Source: Furfurilactobacillus milii
GTDB lineage: Bacteria; Bacillota; Bacilli; Lactobacillales; Lactobacillaceae
Direction: 5' to 3'
Length of the DNA: 64,000 bases
Assembly (NCBI RefSeq): GCF_021654115.1
Contig: NZ_JAIWJF010000007.1
Coordinates: 100,635-164,634 of the forward strand
Shown here: positions 17,900 to 26,432 of the stretch, in pieces
Position numbering within the stretch: the first letter of the stretch is position 1
Layout: each line of letters starts with the position of its first letter
Notes under the pieces: generated by a model
Databases searched by the model: none
What the model was told of the DNA's origin: nothing
Seen by the model: only the letters and a program-made list of their open reading frames with translations
Position numbers and translations under genes: made by a program

Positions 17900-19819
17900 A
17901 TGAGCTTTCTAGAGTTGAAGGACATTCACAAATCGTACTACGTGAATAAAGAACCGTTTCCTGTTTTAAAGGGAATTAGTCTTAAGTTTGAACGGGGTGA
18001 GTTTGTTTCCATCCTGGGTGAATCTGGTGGTGGTAAGTCAACATTAATGAATATTATCGGTGGCCTTGATCACAACTATGAGGGTGATGTGTTACTGAAC
18101 GGCAAGTCCATGCATTCCGCGAAGGAACAGGCAATGGATGCGTACCGTCGACAAACAATTGGATTCATTTTCCAGAGTTTCAATCTGATTAGCCACTTAA
18201 CGTTGCTGGACAACGTCATGGTCAGTTTGGAAATGACCAACATGACTCATCATGAACAAGTGGAACGTGCCACGAGTTTATTGAAGCAAGTTGGCTTAGA
18301 AGATCATATTCATAAGTATCCTAACCAAATTTCTGGTGGGCAGAAGCAGCGTGTGGCGATCGCACGTGCGTTAGCTTCAGACCCTGACGTTATTATCGCG
18401 GATGAACCGACTGGTGCGTTGGATTCTCAGAACACCAAAGAAATTCTCGAGTTGATGGATGGCATTGCCGAAAGTGGCAAGCTAGTCATCTGTGTCACGC
18501 ATAGTCAGGATGTAGCCAACCATGGTACGCGAATCGTTCACATGGAAGATGGGAAGATCAATGAAGATCGTGAGTTAAAGGATCCTTTCCCAATAGAAGG
18601 CAAACAGTTGTCAACGAAGACAAAGCACCTGAGTTTCCGTTCAACGTTGAAGATGAGTTTGCAGCATATGCGGTACAACACGAAGCGTAACTTACTTATT
18701 GTGTTTGGCGGTTCCATCGGGATTTTCAGTGTTATCTTGATGCTTGCACTTGGTAACGGGGTTAAGGGGTACATGAATAACCAAATCATGGACCAAATTA
18801 ATCCGACGACCATTCAAGTCGCTCAAAAGACTGACAAACAGACGGCGGAAGCAGTTGAGATGAAACCGTCTGACCGCGACCGGTTGGCGAAGGTCAAAGG
18901 TGTAAAAGAAGCCATTCTTGGTACCTATGTTCCAAACGGCGTCCAGGTCGATTACAACGGCAAAACGCAGCAAATTCAGCAATTCCAAACTTGGAATAAG
19001 ACTGAAAAAGAAAGTGATATCAAGACGGGGTCCAAACCTGGCGATAAGGAAATCTTACTGACCAAACGGAATGCTAAGAAGATCAGCAAAGATTACAAGT
19101 CACTAGTAGGTAAGACAGTCACCTTGAGTGTGACCGCGATGGATGACAATAATCAGCCCGTTGCGATGACCCAAAAACTCAAAGTTTCAGGGATTATCAA
19201 CTCTGGTACTGACGCAATGTCGTTTGACAACTTGAAGTCGATGTACGCTGCCAAAGGTGCAAAATTACGTGCTAATTTTGTCGCGGTATCAACCAAGGAC
19301 GTGCAAACAACCAAAACCGTTCAGAATAAGATCAAAGCCTTAAAGACGAACGGTAAGACAGCATATGCCATTACTGGTGTCGGGTCTATTCTTGATACGT
19401 TGAACACGTACATTTCGCTGGCATTCTATGTACTGGCAGGGATTGCGGCCATTTCGTTACTGGTTTCCGCGATTATGATCATTGTTGTCTTGTACATCAG
19501 TGTGTCTGAACGAACTAAAGAAATCGGTGTTTTACGGGCTCTCGGAGTTCGTCGTCGAGACATTCGGAACCTGTTTGTTTCCGAGGCGTTCTTCATCGGT
19601 TTGTTCAGTGCCATCTTAGGAATTGTGCTGGCTTGGATTGTTCAATTACTGATCAACCACGGTATTAATGGCTTGATTCACTACAGCATCATCCAGATGA
19701 CACCTGGCTACATTATCTTCGGATTACTGGCAAGCATCATTATCAGCTTATTAGCAGCTCTAGCACCATCGCATCAGGCTGCTAAACTGGATCCAATTGA
19801 ATCGTTGGCGGTGGAATAG
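17900..19819 (+). CDS. MacB-type ABC transporter, ATPase and permease fused
   Basis: A 639-residue protein. An N-terminal ATPase of the MacB/LolD class (Walker [10 protein letters not shown], signature ISGGQKQRV, Walker [14 protein letters not shown]-loop THSQ) is followed after residue 240 by TM1, a large extracellular MacB-like domain (about 290-490) and three C-terminal membrane helices with the FtsX-like motif [14 protein letters not shown]. Such proteins act as mechanotransmitters exporting peptides, lipids or antimicrobials without classic alternating access. ATG 17900 is preceded by GAGGG; an in-frame TTG lies one codon earlier. Monogenic, with terminators on each side. The substrate is unknown. 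Confidence 0.88.
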   Translation: MSFLELKDIHKSYYVNKEPFPVLKGISLKFERGEFVSILGESGGGKSTLMNIIGGLDHNYEGDVLLNGKSMHSAKEQAMDAYRRQTIGFIFQSFNLISHLTLLDNVMVSLEMTNMTHHEQVERATSLLKQVGLEDHIHKYPNQISGGQKQRVAIARALASDPDVIIADEPTGALDSQNTKEILELMDGIAESGKLVICVTHSQDVANHGTRIVHMEDGKINEDRELKDPFPIEGKQLSTKTKHLSFRSTLKMSLQHMRYNTKRNLLIVFGGSIGIFSVILMLALGNGVKGYMNNQIMDQINPTTIQVAQKTDKQTAEAVEMKPSDRDRLAKVKGVKEAILGTYVPNGVQVDYNGKTQQIQQFQTWNKTEKESDIKTGSKPGDKEILLTKRNAKKISKDYKSLVGKTVTLSVTAMDDNNQPVAMTQKLKVSGIINSGTDAMSFDNLKSMYAAKGAKLRANFVAVSTKDVQTTKTVQNKIKALKTNGKTAYAITGVGSILDTLNTYISLAFYVLAGIAAISLLVSAIMIIVVLYISVSERTKEIGVLRALGVRRRDIRNLFVSEAFFIGLFSAILGIVLAWIVQLLINHGINGLIHYSIIQMTPGYIIFGLLASIIISLLAALAPSHQAAKLDPIESLAVE

Positions 19820-19857
19820 TGAGCATGACATTCTCCGTTTAAAAGTTAAATCATTGC

Positions 19858-19903
19858 AAAAATCACTGTGTGGACAGAAGCCTGTCCGTACAGTGATTTT
19901 TTT
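19858..19903 (+). terminator. intrinsic terminator after the MacB-like gene
   Basis: AAATCACTGT pairs with ACAGTGATTT, extended by GGACA/TGTCC, and is followed by T7. Confidence 0.88.
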
Positions 19904-19967
19904 GTTTTCGAAAAAATGCATTTTAACCGATTCCGACACATTCAGATGTTAAATTATACTTTTTTAC

Positions 19968-20008
19968 ATGTTTAAACATAGTTATATGGTAATATAGTGT
20001 TTAAACAT
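19968..20008. promoter_or_regulatory. two palindromic operators upstream of abiEi
   Basis: ATGTTTAAACAT (19968-19979, perfect palindrome) and GTGTTTAAACAT (19997-20008) are 29 bp apart and overlap the probable promoter, just ahead of the GGGGGG ribosome site of abiEi. AbiEi antitoxins repress their own operon by binding inverted repeats, so these fit as the binding sites. Confidence 0.65.
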
Positions 20009-20019
20009 GGGGGGCAAAT

Positions 20020-20610
20020 ATGCAAAAGGATTCTTTAAAAAAGTTGTTACGGTCTAACAATGGCCAAATTACACGACAACAAATTCTTCAAGCAGGGATT
20101 GATCCACACTTGTTGGTCGAACTTACACGAACTGGTAGTTTAGAACGTGTCGATCGAGGCGTTTATATTGATCCCGAAATTTTTGAAGATGATATGTATA
20201 TTTTGCAATATCGTTTCAGTAAAGGTGTATTTTTCAAAGATTCTGCGTTATTTTTGCATGGAATGATTGACCGAACACCTGGTATTTATGAAATGAATTT
20301 TCCACAGAGCTATCACCCTACAGCAATTGGTCGATATCCAGTCAAAGTTTATCGTCAAAAACCCGAATGGCAAAAAATTGGTGTGGAGTTGGTGAAGAGT
20401 CCGGGGAACCATCTGGTTCGTACCTATAATGTTGAAAGAACTTTGTGTGACCTATTGAGGACACGTGATGCCTCGGACGTCGAAACAATTAAACAAGCTA
20501 TGGTGTACTTCGCACAAATGAAGAATAAAGATTTACACCGTTTAAGTGAATATGCGGATATCTTTAAGGTGAAAGATAAAATTAGAGCGTACATGGAGGT
20601 TCTTCTATGA
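20020..20610 (+). CDS. abiEi: AbiEi-family antitoxin / transcriptional repressor
   Basis: A 196-residue protein with an N-terminal winged helix-turn-helix (SLKKLLRSNNGQITRQQIL) and the AbiEi signature region LERVDRGVYIDP, then a C-terminal alpha/beta domain. In the type IV AbiE system the antitoxin represses the operon and neutralises the nucleotidyltransferase toxin without binding it. ATG 20020 follows a GGGGGG site. The stop overlaps the abiEii start by 4 bases, as expected for a coupled pair. Role in phage abortive infection is known for the family, not shown here. Confidence 0.87.
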   Translation: MQKDSLKKLLRSNNGQITRQQILQAGIDPHLLVELTRTGSLERVDRGVYIDPEIFEDDMYILQYRFSKGVFFKDSALFLHGMIDRTPGIYEMNFPQSYHPTAIGRYPVKVYRQKPEWQKIGVELVKSPGNHLVRTYNVERTLCDLLRTRDASDVETIKQAMVYFAQMKNKDLHRLSEYADIFKVKDKIRAYMEVLL

Positions 20611-21470
20611 AACTTGGCTTCACCAATGGACAACAGTTCAAATCTAAAGTTCGGATGCTTGCGAGACAAAAGCATGTTAACCCGCAAATGCTTATGCAAG
20701 AAGTTGTTCTAGATGAAGTGGCAGATCGTATTGCACATTCTAGGTATCGTCATAATCTTATTCTAAAAGGTGGTTTTTTAATTGCGTCGATGTTGGGCGT
20801 TGACACCCGCTCTACAAGGGACATTGATACTGCAGTTAAGGGATTGCCGGTTAGTAGGGGAGAAGTGCAAAAGGTTTTTACAGAAATTATCAATGCAAGC
20901 AATCCGGATGATGACATCATTATTCGCATCGTGAAAATTGATGACATTCGTGTTGGAGCAGACTATGCGGGTTTTCGTGTTCACTTGCACGCAGATATTT
21001 ATGCTAGCGAAGTTGAAGCAAAGATTGACGTATCGACTGGAGACACGATTACGCCAAGAGAAGTTTCATGGCATCATCATACGATATTTAATAATCAGGA
21101 TATTTTAGTCATGGCTTATAATGTTGAAACGATTTTGGCCGAAAAGTTGGAGTCAATGGTGGCAAGAAAGGATCTAAATACACGTTTAAAGGAGTACTAT
21201 GACTTGTATCTATTTGATAAAACACAAATACAAAACATTGATTTCAAAACATTACATTTAGCCATATTAGCAACTTCTAAAGTGAGAGGTACAAGCACAC
21301 TAGTAGGCAGCTATGTTTCAATCATTGAAGAGTTAAGCGTGAATGACACACTTAAAAAATTGTGGCACAGGTATCAAGACAAAAATGAATATGCACAAGG
21401 AATTAAGTATGAAGCAACTTGTTATGCGGCAATTGATTTGGTGAAACGTAGTAAAATAGACGTGAGTTGA
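20607..21470 (+). CDS. abiEii: AbiEii-family nucleotidyltransferase toxin
   Basis: A 287-residue DNA polymerase beta-like nucleotidyltransferase. The key motifs are visible: LKGGFLIASMLG (the GG/GS glycine motif, near 54-65) and RSTRDIDTAV (the DxD metal ligands, near 69-78), then a conserved ETILAEKLESMVAR and LKEYYDLYL block. Related toxins (MenT, AbiEii) block tRNA or GTP use and halt growth. Length and motifs look complete, so the toxin is probably active. Second gene of the abiE operon. Confidence 0.9.
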   Translation: MKLGFTNGQQFKSKVRMLARQKHVNPQMLMQEVVLDEVADRIAHSRYRHNLILKGGFLIASMLGVDTRSTRDIDTAVKGLPVSRGEVQKVFTEIINASNPDDDIIIRIVKIDDIRVGADYAGFRVHLHADIYASEVEAKIDVSTGDTITPREVSWHHHTIFNNQDILVMAYNVETILAEKLESMVARKDLNTRLKEYYDLYLFDKTQIQNIDFKTLHLAILATSKVRGTSTLVGSYVSIIEELSVNDTLKKLWHRYQDKNEYAQGIKYEATCYAAIDLVKRSKIDVS

Positions 21471-21507
21471 AGTCATTTGTTCGTTTGAAAAATCTTGAGG
21501 TGATAAC

Positions 21508-22524
21508 ATGCGTTATTTAGCTAGTCCAAGCACGGACATTCGTGAAAATTTGGCGATTGAAACATATTTAATGGAGCACGCTAATTTAGATGAACCAATT
21601 TTATATTTCTACATTAACTCTCCATGTATTATCGTCGGTCGATACCAAAACGTGCTTGAGGAAATCAATCAAGATTACGTTGACCAACACCATATCATTT
21701 TGACACGTCGAACTTCTGGTGGCGGTGCTGTATACGACGATCTTGGGAATGTTAGTTTTAGCTTTATTACCAAGGATGACGGGGATGCAGTGGGCAATTT
21801 CAAACGGTTTACGGATCCTGTCATTAACGCGTTGCACGAGATGGGTGCGACGGGCGCTGCAATGACCGGCCGTAATGATCTTACAATCGGTGGCAAGAAG
21901 TTTTCTGGTAATGCGATGCACGTTGAGAAAGGACGGATGTTTTCGCACGGCACCTTGATGTATGATGTCGACCAATCAGTGTTAACTAAGGCCTTGAACG
22001 TGCCAACTGATAAGATTGCATCGAAGGGTATTAAATCGGTTCGGAGTCGGGTTACCAACCTGAAACCACACTTTGCGCCAGCCTATCAAAACCTGACTAT
22101 TGAAGAATTCAGAGATGCATTAGCAAAGAAAATTTTGAACATTAAAAACATCGAAGATGCAAATGCGTATGTATTAGATAATGAGGCGTTGGCTGGCGTT
22201 CACGATTTGGAACAACGTTACTTTGAGAACTGGGACTGGATTTATGGCAAGTCACCAGCGTTTAATGTCAAACGTCGTGAGCACTTTGAGGCGGGAACGG
22301 TGGAATTCTCGCTGAACGTAGATGAGGGTCACATCACGGATATTCAGATTACTGGCGACTTCTTTGGTCAGGCAGATATTAAAGATGTTGAAAACCGTTT
22401 GATTGGGACTAAGTACGAACTTAACGCGGTGAAGAAAGTCTTCGACAGCACGGATGTCTCAAAATACTTCGGTAAAGTCACCGAAAATGAATTGGTTGAT
22501 TTGTTGATGAGACAGGGCGCTTAG
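21508..22524 (+). CDS. lplA: lipoate-protein ligase A
   Basis: A 338-residue enzyme that activates free lipoate with ATP and attaches it to lysine in E2 subunits and GcvH. The N-terminal catalytic domain holds RRTSGGGAVYDDLGN, the lysine motif IGGKKFSGNA and GRMFSHGTLM. A C-terminal accessory domain follows from about residue 250. RBS TTGAGGTGATAAC precedes ATG 21508. It allows scavenging of lipoate for 2-oxoacid dehydrogenase complexes. Monocistronic; flanked by two toxin-antitoxin remnants or modules. Confidence 0.93.
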   Translation: MRYLASPSTDIRENLAIETYLMEHANLDEPILYFYINSPCIIVGRYQNVLEEINQDYVDQHHIILTRRTSGGGAVYDDLGNVSFSFITKDDGDAVGNFKRFTDPVINALHEMGATGAAMTGRNDLTIGGKKFSGNAMHVEKGRMFSHGTLMYDVDQSVLTKALNVPTDKIASKGIKSVRSRVTNLKPHFAPAYQNLTIEEFRDALAKKILNIKNIEDANAYVLDNEALAGVHDLEQRYFENWDWIYGKSPAFNVKRREHFEAGTVEFSLNVDEGHITDIQITGDFFGQADIKDVENRLIGTKYELNAVKKVFDSTDVSKYFGKVTENELVDLLMRQGA

Positions 22525-22541
22525 AGCAACGGATCCTAAGT

Positions 22542-22646
22542 GTAAAAAAGGCAAAAAGGAGCAAAACACCACAGCGTGAGATTGATCATGCCAAGTCAAT
22601 TCGGGATGAGAAGATTCGGAGGCACAGAGATGAAGAAAAGTTATGA
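22542..22646 (+). pseudogene. C-terminal remnant of a HigB/Gp49-like toxin
   Basis: In the frame ending at TGA 22644-22646 the 34 codons read VKKAKRSKTPQREIDHAK and onward to a charged tail. This matches the C-terminal end of HigB/Gp49 (RelE-fold) toxins, where a KTPxxEIxxA segment is conserved. The rest of the toxin is missing: lplA ends at 22524. The remnant overlaps the antitoxin start by 17 bases, the normal toxin-first HigBA arrangement. Confidence 0.6.
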
Positions 22647-22911
22647 TTTAGATGAGTATGTTGCTGGTCAGCTAAATGATCCCGAATTCAAACGTGAGTA
22701 TGATAAGGCTGATCGAGAAATTGTTGCTGCTTTGGCTGTTAAAAACTTACGAGAAGAAATGGGAATTTCTCAACGTGAATTGGCACAAGTGTCTGGGACA
22801 GCGCAATCTACAATTGTTAGAATTGAAAATGGCAATTTGGATTTAAAATTGTCGACACTTCAAAAAATTGCACAGAGTGTTGGAAAAGAATTGGAAATTA
22901 GACTCGTTTAG
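22630..22911 (+). CDS. HigA-like XRE-family antitoxin (orphan)
   Basis: A 93-residue helix-turn-helix protein: ALAVKNLREEMGISQRELAQVSGTAQSTIVRIE is the HTH, here quoted in part as GISQRELAQVSGTAQST. ATG 22630 is chosen because CGGAGG lies 7 bases upstream; earlier ATGs have no site. The adjoining toxin is reduced to a fragment, so this antitoxin is now an orphan that might repress other promoters or protect against related toxins. Confidence 0.75.
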   Translation: MKKSYDLDEYVAGQLNDPEFKREYDKADREIVAALAVKNLREEMGISQRELAQVSGTAQSTIVRIENGNLDLKLSTLQKIAQSVGKELEIRLV

Positions 22912-22928
22912 TTGAACCTGTTTCGGAT

Positions 22929-22969
22929 AAAAAAGTATCCCCGTCACACCGTGATGGAGATACTTTTTT
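22929..22969. terminator. bidirectional terminator between the antitoxin and the LysR gene
   Basis: AAAAAAGTATC and GATACTTTTTT flank an inner CCGTCA/TGATGG stem; T tracts occur on both strands and the flanking genes are convergent. Confidence 0.85.
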
Positions 22970-22973
22970 ATGC

Positions 22974-23876
22974 TTATTGCCACAATAATTTGTCACCGTA
23001 CTCGTGGCTTAAGTTTTCTCGAATGATTCGTGTTAGCCGTGTAGTGGTGGGCGCTTGTGCCAGTGACTTGTTCACGGCCAAACATAAGGTTCGATAATGT
23101 GGTTCATCAAATGGATAGATATTAATGTTCCCAGAAATTCGTTTGAGCGCCAAATCGGGTAGAACACCAAACCCTAAGCCCGCTTCAACCATTGAAATGA
23201 TTGAGGCGTCATCAATGGAGTAGTTTAGCGAATTGGGTGTGACATTGTATCGGTCCAGCGTCAACTTAGTATCGCGATCGTAGTCAGAATGTTGCAGAAT
23301 AAAGGTTTTATCCGCTACGTCAGCGCTGGTCATGACATGGCCGTTCTTAGGCACAAAGTCCGTCGGCGTCAAACAGTACACTTCGTCCTTGATGAGGGGA
23401 TGAATCACGATGTTCTCATCGAGTGGTAGCGCCGAAAAACCCATGTCCAATGTTCCCAAACGAACGCGCTCTGCAATATCGTTGAAGTTTCCTTGGTAAA
23501 CGGTGATGTTGATATCAGGATACTGCTGGCGAAACTCACGAATGATACTGGGCAGCCAATTAAGCAGTACAGATGAGAAAGCACCGATTCGAATCGTCCC
23601 GTGTGTTAACCCGTTAATATTGGCAGCTTCTTGTGCCAACCGTTGCTCAGAATTGAGAATATCTTGAATGATTGGATACACGGTGTTCCCGTCGGCAGTG
23701 AGGGTGACCCCTGTGCGACTACGAATAAACAGTGGAAAACCAAGTTGAGTTTCCAACTGACTGATTGAGTGGCTGACCGCACTTGGTGTGATATTAAGTG
23801 TTTCGGCGGCAGCAATGAATGTATGCTTATCGACCACGGTGGCAAACACCTGATAGGCAAAGGATGAAGTGGCCAT
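22974..23876 (-). CDS. LysR-family transcriptional regulator
   Basis: A 300-residue regulator: N-terminal winged HTH (FIAAAETLNITPSAVSHSIS) and a periplasmic-binding-protein-like effector domain (about 90-295). I use ATG 23876, with GAGG 11 bases upstream, rather than an ATG 19 codons earlier that lacks a site and would start inside the terminator region. It lies behind a leader with a small ORF and a terminator (23931-24067), so its expression may be attenuated. Effector and targets are unknown; no divergently transcribed protein gene adjoins it. Confidence 0.9.
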   Translation of the reverse strand: MATSSFAYQVFATVVDKHTFIAAAETLNITPSAVSHSISQLETQLGFPLFIRSRTGVTLTADGNTVYPIIQDILNSEQRLAQEAANINGLTHGTIRIGAFSSVLLNWLPSIIREFRQQYPDINITVYQGNFNDIAERVRLGTLDMGFSALPLDENIVIHPLIKDEVYCLTPTDFVPKNGHVMTSADVADKTFILQHSDYDRDTKLTLDRYNVTPNSLNYSIDDASIISMVEAGLGFGVLPDLALKRISGNINIYPFDEPHYRTLCLAVNKSLAQAPTTTRLTRIIRENLSHEYGDKLLWQ

Positions 23877-23930
23877 GAACGTAACCTCGTTTGAATGAAT
23901 TATGTTGAGTGTAGCAGGAAGCAGGGTAAA

Positions 23931-23965
23931 CAAAAAGCCCTGGGAGAAAATTTCCCAGGGCCTTT
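23931..23965 (-). terminator. intrinsic terminator inside the LysR gene leader
   Basis: On the minus strand GCCCTGGG pairs with CCCAGGGC and is followed by TTTTTG. It lies 55 bases upstream of the LysR start codon, so it would stop transcripts before the gene unless bypassed. Confidence 0.75.
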
Positions 23966-23971
23966 CTTACT

Positions 23972-24036
23972 GCATCAGTCCGGATAAAGACTGTTTTACG
24001 CTAGAAGCGTGCGACACTCTCATCGTGGGCTGATGC
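23972..24036 (-). promoter_or_regulatory. alternative stem-loops in the LysR leader
   Basis: GCATCAG (24036-24030 on minus) can pair with CTGATGC (23978-23972). The latter shares its CTG with a competing hairpin CAGTC/GACTG (23993-23976). A further ACGCT/AGCGT hairpin lies between. Mutually exclusive stems ahead of a terminator are typical of attenuators. Confidence 0.45.
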
Positions 24037-24043
24037 CTTAAGA

Positions 24044-24067
24044 TTATTTCCAATGGTCAAAAGACAT
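24044..24067 (-). CDS. possible 7-residue leader peptide MSFDHWK
   Basis: A very short ORF, ATG-TCT-TTT-GAC-CAT-TGG-AAA-TAA, directly follows AAAGGGGGTG. It lies 190 bases upstream of the LysR start, ahead of the competing stems and the terminator. Position and strong ribosome site suggest a translated attenuator uORF. No homologue is known to me. Confidence 0.45.
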   Translation of the reverse strand: MSFDHWK

Positions 24068-24092
24068 CACCCCCTTTCATTTAATGGTAATA

Positions 24093-24118
24093 GACTAACG
24101 CGATCTGGCATGTTAGTC
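24093..24118. promoter_or_regulatory. inverted repeat at the head of the LysR leader
   Basis: GACTAAC and GTTAGTC are separated by 12 bp. On the minus strand a TTGACT (-35-like) overlaps the outer arm. The size suits a LysR-type binding site and may allow autoregulation. Confidence 0.4.
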
Positions 24119-24120
24119 AA

Positions 24121-24440
24121 TTGATAAAACTTGGCGGAGAATTTTTGTCACTATCAAGCTATTTCGAGGGCTTTTCACGGTTTAAAAGGAAAGCAGGTCG
24201 TAAACTACTCTCAAGAAAACGGTTGAGGTCTAGTGGTACTTGGGTGTTTGATCGTCGCAGTCAAGTTAAGTTCAACTTTTACAACGTGTCAGAAAATGAA
24301 GTGAAATCGCTTAGGAGCGGACTTTGTGTTCGATATTCACAGCGTAGAAGGAAAGTGAGACCATTGCCACAATAAAATGATCGACCATAACAGGGTGTTA
24401 CTCGCACCTTCACTAGACCGAAAAAACGTTTTCCCACCCA
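24121..24440 (+). other. unassigned ~320-bp transcribed-looking region without a credible gene
   Basis: This stretch ends in a strong plus-strand terminator (24441-24474) but contains no convincing protein: the only ORF is Arg/Ser-rich and lacks a ribosome site. A hairpin AGGGTG/CACCTT near 24392-24410 is visible. It may encode a small RNA. I tested it by eye against T-box, tmRNA and RNase P signatures and found no match. Confidence 0.3.
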
Positions 24441-24474
24441 AAGGGGCCTGCCATCATGTGGCAGGTCCTTTTTT
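24441..24474 (+). terminator. intrinsic terminator with no upstream protein gene
   Basis: AAGGggCCTGCCA pairs with TGGCAGGtCCTT over a 5-base loop, followed by T6. Nearest upstream plus-strand protein gene ends at 22911, behind its own terminator. Confidence 0.8.
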
Positions 24475-24487
24475 CTTCTCTCATTTT

Positions 24488-24684
24488 CATTATTGGAAAT
24501 TCCGAATAATGTTGCGACATTCGGTTATTTTCAAAACCATTAGTGATAGCTGATTCTTTGCTAAGGATAGAATGCCAGTAAAGCCGATATATCAATAGGT
24601 GAAGCGTTGTACTAAGTTAGAAAATAATTAAAATCATAAAAATGGCGTTCCGTTCGGAAATTACTGTCAGTAAACGTTTTCATT
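24488..24684 (+). promoter_or_regulatory. control region of the nucleoside transporter: two TTCCGAA-type palindromes and a cre-like site
   Basis: ATTATTGGAAATTCCGAATAAT (first and last 11 bases complementary) lies at about 24488, and TTCCGTTCGGAA at about 24645-24656; both contain a TTCCGAA-like core. AGTAAACGTTTTCAT at about 24670-24684 matches the CcpA cre consensus at nearly all positions. Together they suggest a specific regulator plus catabolite control. Confidence 0.4.
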
Positions 24685-24744
24685 CGTTTTCAATATTCAC
24701 GTAACCGCTCTAAAAATTAAAAAGAAGCTTCACCGGAGGAATCA

Positions 24745-25000
24745 ATGTTTACACCTAGCTCGATTAACGGTACTATTAATTGGTCAGGGAAGGCGGACTG
24801 TACCTTTCCGTTTGCGGAGGCGTTTTCAACCAAGCCATTATTTCGTGAAAATTATTCTAAAGTCCGCTTTTCAACTGAAGGAGGGGTGAGGTTTTCGACA
24901 TCGAGGTGTGCGTCGAAAAATCGATGCATAACGCTGAGTGGCTCAAATGGGAGCATTTGGGCTGAAACATACCATCATTTTGGAAAGAAGGACATATGTT
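24745..25000 (+). promoter_or_regulatory. long structured leader of the nucleoside transporter
   Basis: Several stems are visible: GCGGACT with AGTCCGC (70 bases apart), TTTTCGAC with GTCGAAAA, and GCTCAAATG with CATTTGGGC just before the ribosome site. An in-frame ORF of 90 codons begins at ATG 24745 with GGAGG at the correct distance and ends at 25017, overlapping the transporter start; its product has no recognisable features. The region may be a riboswitch-like or translated leader. No known class was matched. Confidence 0.35.
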
Positions 25001-26272
25001 ATGTATTTAGTTGTTAACATCATTGGTGTTATCGTCTACTTGGCGATTGCTTGGGCACTGTCCAAGAACCGCTCGAAGATTAAGTGGCGTTCTGTTGGCA
25101 TCATGGTTGTCTTAAACTTAGTTATTGCCTGGTTATTAACCAGTTTCGCCGGTGGCCGTGCCGTTGTTAAGGGTGCTGCTGATGGATTCAACTGGTTGGT
25201 GCAAGTTGCCTACAAAGGAATCAACTTCGCATTGCCTAACTGGGTTGGTGCTACGGGTACACACCCAGCACCAGTTAACTTCATTACCAGTGCTTTGCTA
25301 CCAATTCTGTTGATTGTGCCATTATTCGATATCCTGACATACATTGGTGTATTGCCATGGATCATCAAATGGATTGGTCGCGGTTTAAGCTTTATCACTG
25401 GTCAACCAAAGTTCGAATCATTCTTCGCCGTTGAAATGATGTTCTTAGGTAACACTGAAGCGCTTGCCGTTTCTAAGTTACAATTGACCACCATGAAGGC
25501 TGAACGTGATGTTACTTTGGCAATGATGTCAATGAGTTGTGTTACGGCTTCAATTCTTGGTGCTTACACGCAAATGGTTCCTGGTCAATTTGTTTTGACC
25601 GCCGTTCCTTTGAACTGTATCAACGCTTTGATCGTAACCAACATGTTGAACCCTGTTGAAGTTGACCCTGAAGATGACACGATTGCTAAAATCGGTAACG
25701 TTGGTGACGAAGGCGGCGAAAGTGAAGCAGCTGCTGAAGAAACTGGCGCTGTTGAATCAAACGGCAAACGTCAACCATTCTTCTCATTCTTGGGTGACTC
25801 CATCTTAGGTGCCGGTACTTTGGTTCTGATTATCACTGCCAACGTTATTGCCTTTGTTGCCTTAGCTGGTTTGATCGATAAGTTACTTGGCTTGATTTGG
25901 AAGCCATTGTCATTGGAAAGTATCCTTGGTGTTATCATGTTCATCCCAGCTTGGTTGATGGGTTTGAACGTCCACACTGCTTGGGACTTCTCTCAATTGA
26001 TGGGCTTGAAGTTAGTAACGAACGAATTCGTTGTTATGGGTGAAATTACTGGTAAAATTAACCACTTTGCCCCTCACTACCGCGCTATCTTGACTGTCTT
26101 CTTAACTTCCTTCGCTAACTTTGGGACTACTGGTATGATTATCGGTGCCTTCAAAGGTATGGTTGGTAAAGAAAAGAACGACATGATTTCTAGCAACGTT
26201 GGTTACATGTTACTTTCAGGTATCTTAGTTTCATTACTCTCAGCTGGTATGGTTGGTTTATTCGTTTGGTAA
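25001..26272 (+). CDS. nupC: concentrative nucleoside transporter, NupC family
   Basis: A 423-residue cation-coupled nucleoside permease of the CNT family with about ten membrane segments. Family hallmarks include FESFFAVEMMFLGNTEA in the core, AMMSMSCVTASILGAY, FLGDSILGAG and GLNVHTAWD. A central acidic linker (GDEGGESEAAAEE) lies in a cytoplasmic loop. ATG 25001 follows AAAGAAGGA. Codon use resembles highly expressed genes. It imports nucleosides for salvage. Monocistronic, with a long leader and a terminator. Confidence 0.92.
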   Translation: MYLVVNIIGVIVYLAIAWALSKNRSKIKWRSVGIMVVLNLVIAWLLTSFAGGRAVVKGAADGFNWLVQVAYKGINFALPNWVGATGTHPAPVNFITSALLPILLIVPLFDILTYIGVLPWIIKWIGRGLSFITGQPKFESFFAVEMMFLGNTEALAVSKLQLTTMKAERDVTLAMMSMSCVTASILGAYTQMVPGQFVLTAVPLNCINALIVTNMLNPVEVDPEDDTIAKIGNVGDEGGESEAAAEETGAVESNGKRQPFFSFLGDSILGAGTLVLIITANVIAFVALAGLIDKLLGLIWKPLSLESILGVIMFIPAWLMGLNVHTAWDFSQLMGLKLVTNEFVVMGEITGKINHFAPHYRAILTVFLTSFANFGTTGMIIGAFKGMVGKEKNDMISSNVGYMLLSGILVSLLSAGMVGLFVW

Positions 26273-26317
26273 TAAGCCCCATTTACTCGATTTAGAAAAC
26301 TTCATTTTCTCAAATAT

Positions 26318-26345
26318 AAAAAGACGCCCTTGTGGCGCCTTTTTT
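26318..26345 (+). terminator. intrinsic terminator after nupC
   Basis: AAAAAGACGC and GCGCCTTTTT form a short stem over CCTTGTG, followed by T6. Confidence 0.75.
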
Positions 26346-26432
26346 GTTACTATCAAATCGAAAAATTGATGGGCTTACTCGAAATCTTAGGTGAAAACGT
26401 AACAGTGCACGGCAACATGGAGAATGAGTGGA

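Noticed and set aside
24390..24425. T-box-like string AGGGTG..TAC..CGC ahead of a terminator
   Set aside because: Only AGGGTG matches the T-box core; the TGG needed for tRNA end pairing is missing, no specifier loop or stem I motifs are seen, and no amino-acid gene follows the terminator directly.
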